Origin: UBA2632 sp964452155
Lineage (GTDB): Bacteria > Bacteroidota > Bacteroidia > Bacteroidales > Dysgonomonadaceae
Assembly: GCA_964452155.1 (NCBI GenBank)
Contig: CAYVLC010000001.1
Span: 1 to 64,000, forward strand
Direction of reading: 5' to 3'
DNA length: 64,000 nucleotides
How positions within the stretch are numbered: position 1 is the first letter of the stretch; the number at the start of each line of letters is the position of its first letter. The position numbers and the translations under genes were made by a program. Shown here piece by piece: positions 7,479 to 16,376 of the stretch. The notes below the pieces were generated by a model. It ran no database searches, was not told the origin of the DNA, and saw nothing but the letters and a program-made list of their open reading frames with translations.

Positions 7479-8267
7479 ATGCTTATATCAAGTTTACAGA
7501 ATAGTTCTGTGAAAAATCTTGTGAAACTAACAAAGGCACGTGAACGAAAAGTGCAAAATCTTTTTGTGATAGAGGGTGCACGAGAATTATCGCTGGCTTT
7601 GGCCGGCGATTATTCTGTAGAAGAGGTTTATGTGTGCTACGAGCTATTTGAGAATACACGCTATCCTGATGTGTTGGATAGGATTGATGATGATAGGATT
7701 GTTGAGATAACGCCTCAGGTGTTTCAAAAAGTTTCGTACCGCACATCATCCGATGGGTTGATAGCAGTGGCACGACCAAAATCGCATTATTTATCAGATA
7801 TTCAATTGTCGGAAAATCCCTTTATGATAATTTTGGAATCGGTGGAAAAACCGGGTAATTTAGGAGCTATACTACGAACGGCAGATGCAGCGGCTGTGGA
7901 TGCAGTGATAGTGTGCGATCCGCAAACAGATATTTATAATCCAAATGTAGTGCGCTCGAGTGTTGGTGGACTCTTTTCTGTGCAAACTGCCGTGTGTACT
8001 TCGGATGAAGCGATGGCTTGGTTGAATGAGAACAAAATTGCATCGTATGCCGCAGAATTGGAAGCAGCAGAGTGGTACCAAGGTATTGATTTTGGAGGGC
8101 CATCTGCTATTGTGATGGGTACAGAGGCCGAAGGACTAACCAATAGTTGGCTCAACTATGCAACAAAACGTATAAAGATACCAATGCGCGGAAAGATTGA
8201 TTCGCTGAATGTCTCTGTTTCTACAGCTGTGTTGACGTTTGAAGCAATGAGGCAAAGGGGACGGTAG
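7479..8267 (+). CDS. TrmH/SpoU-family RNA 2'-O-methyltransferase
   Basis: Transfers a methyl group from S-adenosylmethionine to a ribose 2'-OH in rRNA or tRNA. 262 residues. An N-terminal substrate-binding domain (NLFVIEGARELSLAL) precedes the knotted SPOUT domain, whose three motifs are visible: NLGAILRTADAA (about 125-136), VMGTEAEGL (about 212) and IPMRGKIDSLNVSVSTAV (about 233-250). The exact target nucleotide is not predictable. Follows the thioredoxin gene by 39 bases. Confidence 0.9.
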   Translation: MLISSLQNSSVKNLVKLTKARERKVQNLFVIEGARELSLALAGDYSVEEVYVCYELFENTRYPDVLDRIDDDRIVEITPQVFQKVSYRTSSDGLIAVARPKSHYLSDIQLSENPFMIILESVEKPGNLGAILRTADAAAVDAVIVCDPQTDIYNPNVVRSSVGGLFSVQTAVCTSDEAMAWLNENKIASYAAELEAAEWYQGIDFGGPSAIVMGTEAEGLTNSWLNYATKRIKIPMRGKIDSLNVSVSTAVLTFEAMRQRGR

Positions 8268-8544
8268 TAAATAGTTGAAAATTAAAAGTTTCTAGTTGAC
8301 ACTTGAAATAGGGACTAAAAACACGGGCGAAGCGGATGCGACAGATGAGGAGGGATAAGTTGATTTAATTGAGTAACTCTTGAAAAAACAATGGCAACTA
8401 GCACTCCCCCAAGTAGCACTGTATGTAGTATATTGGTATCCCTTCCACCCCCCCCCATTGCTCCGTTAGATGCAAGCTGTTGTTACGTGTAAAATAAAAT
8501 TTTACTGCTAACTCACACTACTCTAAAAGTGACAAAAAAACAGA
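8268..8544. other. Spacer with repeat fragments
   Basis: No gene seen. It contains gttgacacttga, similar to ctgacacttgag near 950, a run of nine or ten C bases (about 8448-8457) and repeat copy d. Confidence 0.5.
8424..8510. repeat. Dispersed intergenic repeat, copy d
   Basis: The segment gtagtatattggtatccc, then ctccgttagatgcaagctg and acgtgtaaaataaaattttactg, parallels 6027-6120 (copy c plus its flank), with an internal length difference. Confidence 0.45.
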
Positions 8545-8588
8545 CAAAAAAACCTCTGCTCTATGCAATTAGAGCAGAGGTTTTTTTA
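8545..8588. terminator. Bidirectional terminator
   Basis: Perfect 13-bp stem (8551-8563 with 8570-8582) with A tract on the left and T tract on the right, so it can end the GH109 gene (minus) and transcripts from the left (plus). Confidence 0.85.
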
Positions 8589-8655
8589 TTGTTGGTAGTC
8601 TTTTACTACTTCCTAAATAACATGAAGTAAAAGGGGGCATCACATTTTGTTGGTG

Positions 8656-10065
8656 TTACTCTGCAAATGCGTGTCTGAATCCATCAATTTTGTTCCATCC
8701 ACCACGTGTGAAATCTGGAATAACTACAGGAGCACTATGGTTTTCGAGAGACAATGCTGTGAGCGGAGCCAATGAGCACCATTCTGCAAGATCGTAAACA
8801 TCCATGTCTAATGGTAGTCCGTTTTGCAGGCAATAGACCAAACGATAGTCCATGATGAAGTCCATGCCACCATGTCCGCCCACTTTCTTAGCTTGCTCTT
8901 CTAGTTCTTGGTGAATGGGGTGTTTGTATTTTTCCATCAATGCATTTTTCACTTCTTCGGGCACATAAGCGTGTGCACTTAAATCTTCGTGATTTGCAGC
9001 CACGTCACTATTTATCTGAGATGCTTGTAATGCATACCCTTCTTTTGGATATTTGTTTGCAAAGCCTTTTGTGCCAGTAAGTTGATACATGCGGCTGTAT
9101 GGGCGTGGAGATGCAACATCGTGTTGGATATGGATTGTTTTTCCTTTTTCAGTTTTAATCATCGTCATTGTGTGTTGTCCATTTTTGAAGTCTGTCACCT
9201 CTTCGCCTCGAACTTCTTTGAGGTAGTTTGGAATACTAACAGGTTTGCTGTCAACAGCCACTAAATAGTTCATTTTGTCGCCACGGTGTATGTCTAGTAG
9301 TTGGCAGGCTGGGCCCATTCCGTGAGTTGCGTATATGTCGCCTCTATTGTTTTTGTTATATTCTAAACGCCAATCGCTTTCGTAAGAGTCCCAGTACTCT
9401 TCCAGTTGGTGAATATAAGCCCCTTCAGTATATAGCACCTCGCCAAATACGCCTTGCTGAGCCATATTGAGTGTTGTCAACTCAAAGAAATCGTACACAC
9501 AGTTTTCTAATTGCATGCAGTGTTTTTGAGTTTTCTCTGCTGTGTTGATAATCGCCCATATCTCTTCTAGTGTCATAGCCGCAGGAACCTCACAGGCTAC
9601 GTGTTTGCCTTGCTCCATGGCATAGATCATCATTTCGGCATGGTGTTTCCAGTCTGTAGCTATATAAACTAAGTCGATATCGTCTCTTTGGCACAATTCT
9701 TTCCACGATTCTTCATCGCCACTATAACCAGCTGCTGCCGGGCGACCAGCATTTTCGAGAATCGTTTGAGATTTTTCAACTCTGTCGGGATGTAGATCGC
9801 AAAGTGCTATAATTTCTACTCCAGGAATGTGAGTAAAACGTTTTACTGCACCAGGCCCACGCATACCTAAACCGATAAATCCTACACGTACAGTTTCTAT
9901 TTTAGGTGTAGTTAAACCTAATACATCTTTTTGTCCCGATGGTCTTGTAGGCACCTTCGTTGTCAATGGTTCATAGTTGCCGTTAGTTTTGTTGTTTTCG
10001 CCAGTTGCCATGGTGCATCCGGTAAACAAAACAGCTAACATGATCAAGTAAAATAACTTTTTCAT
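8656..10065 (-). CDS. GH109 family glycosidase (NAD-dependent, alpha-N-acetylgalactosaminidase type)
   Basis: 469 residues. Lipobox LFTGC (Cys17) marks an exported lipoprotein, in contrast to the twin-arginine signal of many relatives. A Rossmann dinucleotide site follows (GFIGLGMRGPGA, about 62-73), then the Gfo/Idh/MocA fold. Stretches such as DLVYIATDWKHHAEM, KHCMQLENCVYDFFELT and GDIYATHGMGPACQLLD are those of the GH109 group, which cleaves terminal alpha-GalNAc through an oxidation-elimination route using bound NAD. The substrate fits blood-group A or mucin-type glycans, but many GH109 members are untested. It closes the decaying glycan cluster and ends at a strong terminator. Confidence 0.88.
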   Translation of the reverse strand: MKKLFYLIMLAVLFTGCTMATGENNKTNGNYEPLTTKVPTRPSGQKDVLGLTTPKIETVRVGFIGLGMRGPGAVKRFTHIPGVEIIALCDLHPDRVEKSQTILENAGRPAAAGYSGDEESWKELCQRDDIDLVYIATDWKHHAEMMIYAMEQGKHVACEVPAAMTLEEIWAIINTAEKTQKHCMQLENCVYDFFELTTLNMAQQGVFGEVLYTEGAYIHQLEEYWDSYESDWRLEYNKNNRGDIYATHGMGPACQLLDIHRGDKMNYLVAVDSKPVSIPNYLKEVRGEEVTDFKNGQHTMTMIKTEKGKTIHIQHDVASPRPYSRMYQLTGTKGFANKYPKEGYALQASQINSDVAANHEDLSAHAYVPEEVKNALMEKYKHPIHQELEEQAKKVGGHGGMDFIMDYRLVYCLQNGLPLDMDVYDLAEWCSLAPLTALSLENHSAPVVIPDFTRGGWNKIDGFRHAFAE

Positions 10066-10371
10066 TTTTTTTGTTTGGATTGGTTATATTATTAATAAAG
10101 TTTTAAAATGCTGCCGGCAGATTGTAGCGTTTTACATAAGCAGTAGAACAGACCCTACAGCCTTATAATAGGGTGTCTTTTTTATTCTATTGCTAGGTGT
10201 AGTTGCAACAATATTTAGTGCCATCTTTAGTTTTTTGTGATTTTGATAGAGACTAAAGTACAAATATAAAGAATTTTTGGATAGTGTGATGTTAACGAGT
10301 GGCTTATTTAATTGAAACAAGTATTTTTGAAATAGAGTAAAGCTGAAAAAGTTTGCTATTGATTGATACGA
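10066..10371. other. Spacer upstream of GH109
   Basis: No gene seen. A minus-strand -7 box (CAAATATA on plus, 10261-10268) may drive GH109 with a leader of roughly 190 bases; within it a hairpin (ACCCTA near 10150 with TAGGGT near 10167) followed on the plus strand by gtcttttttatt resembles a terminator for plus-strand reading. Confidence 0.35.
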
Positions 10372-11775
10372 TTATTTAGAGTAGAACGGAAAAACCTCGG
10401 AGTCAGTTCTTATCGATTTCAATTTATTGTACATTTCAATTGTCTTTTCTTTCTCTGCGTGTACCAAATTGTTGCTCTCTGCTACATCGTTGGCCAAATT
10501 GTAGAGTTCTACTTTCTCTTCTTCTGATGTAGCATCTAGCACAACCATTTTCCAATCGCCTTGGCGCAATGCCAATCGTCCGCCGCCTTCGTGAAACTCC
10601 CAATAGAGAAATTTGTGTTGTTTCTGATTGCCCTTGTTCAATAAGGTGGGAAGGAAAGAGATTCCATCTGTTTGCTCACCAGCGGGCAGTTCTATATTGG
10701 TTATATCTGCCAGCGTGGGCATTATATCCCAAAATGCGCTAATGTGATTGGTTGTAGTTCCGGCTTTAATATGGTTCGGATAGCGTACAATCATAGGCAC
10801 ACGTATGCCTCCTTCGTATAGGTCTCTCTTTACACCCCTTAGTGGGCCTGAGCTATTGAAAAACTCAGGGTCGGCACCACCTTCCATGTGTGGCCCATTG
10901 TCGCTTGTGAATAGTACAATTGTATTGTCATCAATACCAAGGTCTTTTAGTTCTTGCATTACTTCTCCCACGTATTTGTCGAGTAACGACACCATAGCTG
11001 CAAACGAAGCCCGTGGTTTTTCGCTATCATGATATCCTCCGGTATATGGTGTCTCTTCAAACATATCTTCGTAGATGTGATAGATGGAATCGTGTGGCAA
11101 GTTCAATTCGGCATGTGGCAGTGTGTAAGTGAGCATAGCAAAGAAAGGTTTGTCTTTGTTGTTGCGTATAAATTGAAGAGCTTCTTGATGAATCAATTCT
11201 TGCGAATAGGTGTTGCGACCTCTATTCAGATTGGCTTCTAGGATGATTTTTTCTTCATTTTTCCACAGATGTTCCGGATAGTAGCTGTGAGCCATGCGTT
11301 GGCAATTGTATCCGTAGAATTCGTCAAAGCCCATTTTCTTAGGTGTAGATGTCGATTCGGGATAGCCTAAGCCCCATTTTCCGAAAATGCCTGTTGTGTA
11401 GCCTTCACCTTTCATCATTTTGCCAATGGTATAGGTGTCTCCTTCCATGGGTTGTTGGCCTTCGGGCACAATCTCTTTGTTTCCTCTTATTTGAGTGTGT
11501 CCTGTGTGCATTCCTGTCATAAGTGATCCGCGCGATGGTGCACTCACTGTGCTACCTGAATAGTGCTGTGTAAACAACATACCCTCACTGGCCATTTTTG
11601 CAAGGTGGGGGGTCTTTATTATTTGTTGTCCATAAGGTTCTATGTCGCCATAGCCTAGGTCGTCAGCCAAAATGTAGATCACATTTGGTGTTTGTGGCTG
11701 TTCTTCTTGTGCTGTGTTGCATGCGTAAAGAGGAGCAAAGCAGAGTATAAGGCCTGTTATATTTTGTTTGTTCAT
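10372..11775 (-). CDS. Sulfatase, family S1, serine-type
   Basis: 467 residues. Lipobox LYAC (Cys19) gives an exported lipoprotein. Calcium-site start ILADDLGYGD (residues 35-44) and the catalytic signature S-A-P-S-R-G at 78-83, where Ser78 must be turned into formylglycine by an anaerobic radical-SAM maturase; none is encoded in this window. The C-terminal part keeps TSDNGPH and the usual KRDLYEGGIRVPMI. Members strip sulfate from sugars; the position cleaved is not readable. Lies between the broken GH2 and GH109 and probably serves the same glycan. Confidence 0.92.
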   Translation of the reverse strand: MNKQNITGLILCFAPLYACNTAQEEQPQTPNVIYILADDLGYGDIEPYGQQIIKTPHLAKMASEGMLFTQHYSGSTVSAPSRGSLMTGMHTGHTQIRGNKEIVPEGQQPMEGDTYTIGKMMKGEGYTTGIFGKWGLGYPESTSTPKKMGFDEFYGYNCQRMAHSYYPEHLWKNEEKIILEANLNRGRNTYSQELIHQEALQFIRNNKDKPFFAMLTYTLPHAELNLPHDSIYHIYEDMFEETPYTGGYHDSEKPRASFAAMVSLLDKYVGEVMQELKDLGIDDNTIVLFTSDNGPHMEGGADPEFFNSSGPLRGVKRDLYEGGIRVPMIVRYPNHIKAGTTTNHISAFWDIMPTLADITNIELPAGEQTDGISFLPTLLNKGNQKQHKFLYWEFHEGGGRLALRQGDWKMVVLDATSEEEKVELYNLANDVAESNNLVHAEKEKTIEMYNKLKSIRTDSEVFPFYSK

Positions 11776-11944
11776 TGTTGTTTTGTTGTTATAATTATGA
11801 TGTAATTTGATTTTAGTTTTAACTATCTGTTTTCGCCAAATTCAGTTTGTTGTTTCTCTACTTCTTGTGGGGTATGGAGATTTTTTTTTGACGCTCCACG
11901 TTTCCTCTATCTTTATAAATTTCTAAGCGTTGGTGATGTGCACA

Positions 11945-12546
11945 GGGTTTATACGTTACTAGCTAAACATCTCTATAGTTGCCACCCATGTAGGTGAAGC
12001 AGGGGTCTTTTTTGGGGTTTGCCTGGAGGGATATATTGGGTCGTCGCTATTGTCTTCACATGCAGCAACTACGTTGTCTTGCTCCGAGTTAAGCATAGTC
12101 GATAAATCTATTACTACGGGTAAGTAGCCACCAAAATGTACTTTCACTAATTCACCATTTATATATACTTTGCTCGTATCCATATTGGCCTCAAAATGCA
12201 AAAAAATCTGTTTGTCTTGTATCTCTTTCTTTGGTATAAAGTGCTTGCGATACCAAACATCTCCTTGATAGTTTTTGCTCCCACTTGTTACAACGGGAAC
12301 AATTTCTATACTATATGGTAACGACACAACATTCCATTCTAAATCGTCGTACCCTGTTGTTTGTTGTAGATTGTTGTCGATATGAGCTTTATGGAAGCGC
12401 CATGCTGGATTCATGGAGAAGACATCGCGTCCTGAGTTTTCCATTTTAAAAAATCCTACTGTTGAAAACTGTGGTACCTCATTATTTGCTTTTGTAGATG
12501 GCAAGTTGAAAAAGATAACAGCCAAGATTAAAACTAATTTCTTCAT
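11945..12546 (-). pseudogene. Broken GH2 glycosidase (N-terminal remnant)
   Basis: Signal peptide followed by the sugar-binding domain of a GH2 enzyme of the beta-galactosidase type (SLPYSIEIV, DVWYRKHF, YINGELVKVHFGGYLP, CEDNSDDPIYP). An extra base in the C run at 12028-12030 shifts the frame; reading on in the next frame gives PGKPQ, FTYMGGNYRDV, the conserved continuation, but a TAG at 11963-11965 stands where the invariant Trp of RDVWL belongs. Similarity stops about 20 bases later, so roughly three quarters of the gene, including the catalytic barrel, is gone. The open frame itself ends at 11959. A full promoter remains upstream (12641-12670), indicating recent loss. Confidence 0.85.
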
Positions 12547-12640
12547 ATTTTGATAGACTTAAGAAAATACTTTGAGGTCTATTTGTGCTGTTTTAGCATT
12601 TTGCAGACAGTGTGTTAATATACAATAGATAATTAGTATA

Positions 12641-12670
12641 CAAATATAGACAATCTTTATAATTATGCAA
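12641..12670 (-). promoter_or_regulatory. Promoter of the broken GH2 gene
   Basis: On minus: TTG, 19-base spacer, TATATTTG (plus-strand CAAATATA at 12641-12648 and CAA at 12668-12670). Consensus Bacteroidota promoter, about 95 bases before the ATG. Confidence 0.5.
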
Positions 12671-12941
12671 CAACACAGTTATGCATTTAACTTTGTAGAT
12701 TTAAAGCTATTCTTCCTATTGTGCTAATGATAGGAAGAAAAAAATATCAGCAGGGTGTTTTATACAGCGCTACCTCTAAGAGGTCAAATGTTGATAGCTC
12801 ACAATGAATGATAACTTAACGAGCACCTCGACTGTAAGAACTTGGAATGAAGTGTATCTTCTGTAGCAGGTGAGGAATGAAAGCCTATCTCTCTCGAATC
12901 GTAATTTCTAATTCGTAATTGTATCTTGAATTTTAAACAAT
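12671..12941. other. Spacer between broken GH2 and the GH3 terminator
   Basis: No gene or clear repeat; contains cgtaatttctaattcgtaatt microrepeats only. Confidence 0.4.
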
Positions 12942-12983
12942 AAAAAACGAGACAACTTTAAAATGGATAGTTGCCTCGTTTTA
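12942..12983 (-). terminator. Terminator of the sus operon
   Basis: AAAACGAG-A-CAACT pairs with AGTTG-C-CTCGTTTT (one A/C mismatch); on the minus strand the stem runs into T-rich sequence. Placed just after the GH3 stop. Confidence 0.7.
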
Positions 12984-13008
12984 ATTAAAAGAATGAAAAA
13001 TAAATATT

Positions 13009-15354
13009 TCATCTATAGGGAGTATCCCATATTTTTGTTTCTGTACATGTTGTCTTAACTGTTTGGTCGCCAACCTGAATCATAAATTCGCCCTCTTCTA
13101 TTGTCCATTTACCATCGGCATTCACAAAAGCCAGATTATCGGCATTAATTGTGAAGCTTACAGTTTTGCTTTCTCCAGGTGCAAGCGCCACTTTATCGAA
13201 TGCACGCAATCTGCGAACATCGGGTGTAAGAGAAGCTACTAGGTCGCTTGAGAAAAGCAGTAGAGACTCTTTACCTGCCACTTTACCAATGTTTGAGATA
13301 TCTACACTTACAATAATATCTTCGCTAGGAGCGAACTCCTTTTTATTTATTTGTAAGTTGTTATATTCAAAAGCAGTATAGCTCAATCCAAATCCGAAAG
13401 GGTACTGCACTGATGTTTCTGCACCATAGTTGTAGGCTCCTTCCATTTTTTGGCCTAAGTTTTGGCTTGGCTTATGGTCATAAGTGATAAGACTTTGCTC
13501 AAACTTTGGATAAGTATAAGGCAGCTTACCACTTGGATTCACATCACCTGCAAGCACATCTGCCAATGCATCGCCACCATAGTTACCTGGAAGATAGGTA
13601 TGAACTATTGCTTTTGAGCCTGGTTCTATTTTACGAATCAAACGAGGACGTCCTTCGTTGAGCACAAGAATAACAGGTTTACCTGTCTTCTGTAATGCCA
13701 AAGCCAACGCTATTTGATTGTCCGACAAGGATAACTCCTCTAAATTACCTGGAGTTTCGCAATAAGAGTTCTCACCTATAGCGAGTACAATGTAATCTAC
13801 ATTGGTTGCAGCATCTACTGCCCTATTTATAGTAGGATCATTTTCCTCATAATATTGTCCAGCCATATTGTAAGTTACACCCTCTTCTAGCTTCACATTG
13901 TCGGCACCAAACTTGTTGCTCAAAGCTTCGTAGATAGTATTGTATTGCGCAGCAAACTCTTCTGTTTTTTCGCCTTGCCAAGAGTAGCTCCATCCACCAT
14001 TAAGCGTGCGCATAGAGTTGGCATTAGGGCCTGCAACTAATATCTTTGCTCCCTGTTTGATAGGAAGAATATTGTTTTCGTTTTTCAATAAAGTAATTGA
14101 TTCATCTGCTGCAGCTTTTGCAACAGCTTCGTGCTGTGCACTTCCAAAGTTAGGATAGTCGTGACGCGACCAATAGGGCTTGTGGAACAGGCCTAAGCGG
14201 AATTTCATTCTAAGTACCCTACGAACAGCATCATCTATACGTTCTTGTGATACCTCTCCCGATTTTACCAAGTCGACCAAAGTTGGTGAAAACTGCAGGT
14301 TGTATGGCTCCATCACCATATCGATACCCGAATTGATTGATACCCGAACAGCATCTCTGTAGTTGTGCACAATATGATCGCGACTCAGTAGGTTTTGCAC
14401 ATCGGCCCAATCTGTTACTACAACACCATCATAGTCTAAATCTTCCTTCAACCACTGAGTCAGTAAACGATAATCTGCATGCGTAGAAACTCCATTTATC
14501 ATTCCCGAGTTAACCATTATCGACAAAGCATTGCCATCGACAATAGCAGCACGGAAAGGCTCGAAGAACTTTTCGCGCAAATCGTTTTCACTAATGATAG
14601 CTGGAGTACGGTCTTTTCCAGAAACAGGTGCACCATAACCAATATAGTGTTTTAAACAGGCTGCAACATGATTTGCACCAACTGCGTTGTGATTGTCACC
14701 TTGATAACCACGAACTACAGCAGTACCCATTTCGGCATTCACATAAGTGTCTTCGCCAAAACTCTCCCAAATACGCGACCAACGCCCATCGCGACCCACG
14801 TCCATTGTGGGAGAGAAATTCCAAGGGATATTACTTGCACGGGTTTCGTAGGCAGTAATCTTAGCACCTTTTGTAACCAAATCTCTATTGAAAGTAGCAG
14901 CCATTCCTATTTCTTGCGGAAAGAATGTACCGCCAGCAGTATAAGTAACTCCGTGTATAGCATCTATTCCATAAACAACGGGAATACCTGTCTCTTTGAT
15001 AGCACGTTGCTGGATAGCTTTTATGGTTTGCTCCCACACCTCAGTGGTGCGTGCACGATTGTTTGCTGTATTAAGAATTGAACCAACTTTGTACTTTCCT
15101 AGAATCGTATCAAGCATTGCATGATTTAAATAGAAAGGCTCATCGCTAGTAAACAAATCATCTCCCGCACCAATTACATCTAGGGTATATTGCGCCATTT
15201 GACCTACTTTCTCTTCAAGTGTCATATTGGCCAACACACTATCTACACGATATTCTATGTAGTGTTTTGTGGTTTTGATGTTGCTGTTTTGTGCTACACA
15301 CAATAGCGTGATGCTGACGACGCTTAATACAAAGATAAATCTTTTAATTATCAT
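13009..15354 (-). CDS. GH3 beta-glucosidase-type exo-hydrolase
   Basis: Removes single sugars from the non-reducing end of beta-linked oligosaccharides, in the periplasm. From the ATG at 15354 the protein has 781 residues; the longer frame from 15378 overlaps the GH16 gene and spoils the signal peptide (IIKRFIFVLSVVSITLLCVAQ). Order: TIM-barrel domain with the KH motif (LKHYIGYG) and nucleophile Asp in VVVTDWAD (Asp315), the alpha/beta sandwich (LVAGPNANSMRTLNGGWSYSW), and a fibronectin III-like C-domain. The layout is that of periplasmic BglX. Starts 10 bases after the GH16 stop, so clearly one operon; together they fit endo- then exo-attack on a beta-1,3-glucan or a beta-linked host glycan. 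Confidence 0.93.
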   Translation of the reverse strand: MIIKRFIFVLSVVSITLLCVAQNSNIKTTKHYIEYRVDSVLANMTLEEKVGQMAQYTLDVIGAGDDLFTSDEPFYLNHAMLDTILGKYKVGSILNTANNRARTTEVWEQTIKAIQQRAIKETGIPVVYGIDAIHGVTYTAGGTFFPQEIGMAATFNRDLVTKGAKITAYETRASNIPWNFSPTMDVGRDGRWSRIWESFGEDTYVNAEMGTAVVRGYQGDNHNAVGANHVAACLKHYIGYGAPVSGKDRTPAIISENDLREKFFEPFRAAIVDGNALSIMVNSGMINGVSTHADYRLLTQWLKEDLDYDGVVVTDWADVQNLLSRDHIVHNYRDAVRVSINSGIDMVMEPYNLQFSPTLVDLVKSGEVSQERIDDAVRRVLRMKFRLGLFHKPYWSRHDYPNFGSAQHEAVAKAAADESITLLKNENNILPIKQGAKILVAGPNANSMRTLNGGWSYSWQGEKTEEFAAQYNTIYEALSNKFGADNVKLEEGVTYNMAGQYYEENDPTINRAVDAATNVDYIVLAIGENSYCETPGNLEELSLSDNQIALALALQKTGKPVILVLNEGRPRLIRKIEPGSKAIVHTYLPGNYGGDALADVLAGDVNPSGKLPYTYPKFEQSLITYDHKPSQNLGQKMEGAYNYGAETSVQYPFGFGLSYTAFEYNNLQINKKEFAPSEDIIVSVDISNIGKVAGKESLLLFSSDLVASLTPDVRRLRAFDKVALAPGESKTVSFTINADNLAFVNADGKWTIEEGEFMIQVGDQTVKTTCTETKIWDTPYR

Positions 15355-15364
15355 AGTCTGGATT

Positions 15365-16204
15365 TTATTTTTGCTCATAAACTCTCACGTAATCAATCAT
15401 AAACATGTGTGGAAAAACTGAATCGTCGACACCTTCCTTACCTCCCCAGTTTCCTCCAATTGCAAGGTTTAGCAATAGGTGAAATCTTTTATCAAAAGGC
15501 CATTCTTTAAAACCTGTTTTTTCGTTTTTGAATGTGTAATAATGGTTGTCATCCACAAAAAGGCGGTATTCGTTTTTGTCCCATTCAAGTGCATACAGAT
15601 GAAATTGAGTATAAGAAGTTGGAACATAAATAGATGCAGATTTTTGAGTGCCCTTTGTGTGGTTGTAGCTTTCTGTATGAGCAGTGCCAACAATGGTGTC
15701 TGGGTCGTAGCCAACGTTTTCCATTATATCGATTTCGCCACTTGCTGGCCATCCGCCATATTCCCAATCTGTAGGTAGCATCCATATGGCAGGCCAAGTA
15801 CCCAAGCCCGATGGGAGCTTTGCTCTAATTTCGAAACGACCATACAGCCAGTCGCCTTTTCCTTTTGTTATTAATCGGGCCGATGTGTATTTTTTGTCTC
15901 CCATGCTATCTATCCGAGCAGTGATGGTGAGAATACCATTTTCAACAAATGCATTATCGGTATTGTGAGCTGTGTAATGTTGAGCTTCATTGTTACCCCA
16001 ACCATACGCATTGCCTTTGGTGTCGTAACTCCATTTTGTTGAGTCGGGCAAACCATCATAATCAAATTCATCGTTCCAAACCAGTTCCCACGAGCCTGAA
16101 GGTGTGGTTATCTTTTCAAAAGAATTTCTTGTTTTGTTTTCTTTACTGTTGCAAGCAAGTAGTATGATTGTTGTTGCAATAATTATAAGTTTTTTTCTAT
16201 ACAT
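15365..16204 (-). CDS. GH16 endo-beta-glycanase (laminarinase-like), lipoprotein
   Basis: 279 residues. Lipobox LLAC (Cys18), so anchored in an envelope membrane, probably at the surface. GH16 catalytic motif E-I-D-I-M-E at 157-162 (nucleophile Glu157, acid/base Glu162) preceded by GTWPAIWMLPTDW and followed by VGYDPDTIVGTAHTESYN. This is the subfamily type that holds beta-1,3-glucanases, but also the mucin O-glycan endo-hydrolases of gut Bacteroidota, which cannot be separated by eye. Operon mate of GH3 (10 bases) and of the SusCD pair, with a long hairpin between susD and this gene. Confidence 0.92.
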   Translation of the reverse strand: MYRKKLIIIATTIILLACNSKENKTRNSFEKITTPSGSWELVWNDEFDYDGLPDSTKWSYDTKGNAYGWGNNEAQHYTAHNTDNAFVENGILTITARIDSMGDKKYTSARLITKGKGDWLYGRFEIRAKLPSGLGTWPAIWMLPTDWEYGGWPASGEIDIMENVGYDPDTIVGTAHTESYNHTKGTQKSASIYVPTSYTQFHLYALEWDKNEYRLFVDDNHYYTFKNEKTGFKEWPFDKRFHLLLNLAIGGNWGGKEGVDDSVFPHMFMIDYVRVYEQK

Positions 16205-16250
16205 AAGGACATAAATAAATTATTATCTGAGTGGTTTTACCTGTCGAAAA

Positions 16251-16318
16251 AGAAAAGACTAAAGATGATTAACACGGGCTAAGGTGCTGATATTAAGATT
16301 TTATCATTAGTCTTTTCT
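16251..16318 (-). promoter_or_regulatory. Long hairpin between susD and GH16
   Basis: Twelve perfect pairs (16251-16262 with 16307-16318), extendable past a two-base bulge by ATGAT/ATCAT. On the minus strand it is followed by a stretch rich in T (TTTTCTTTTT), as in a terminator or attenuator, so GH16-GH3 may be expressed at a lower level than susCD. Confidence 0.5.
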
Positions 16319-16376
16319 TCAATAATATAAAACAAGTAGATGTGTAAATTCAATTGAATACTTAATGTCTATAAGT

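Noticed and set aside
8656..10065. Plain sugar dehydrogenase annotation for the GH109 gene
   Set aside because: Several long blocks are specific for GH109 rather than the general oxidoreductase family.
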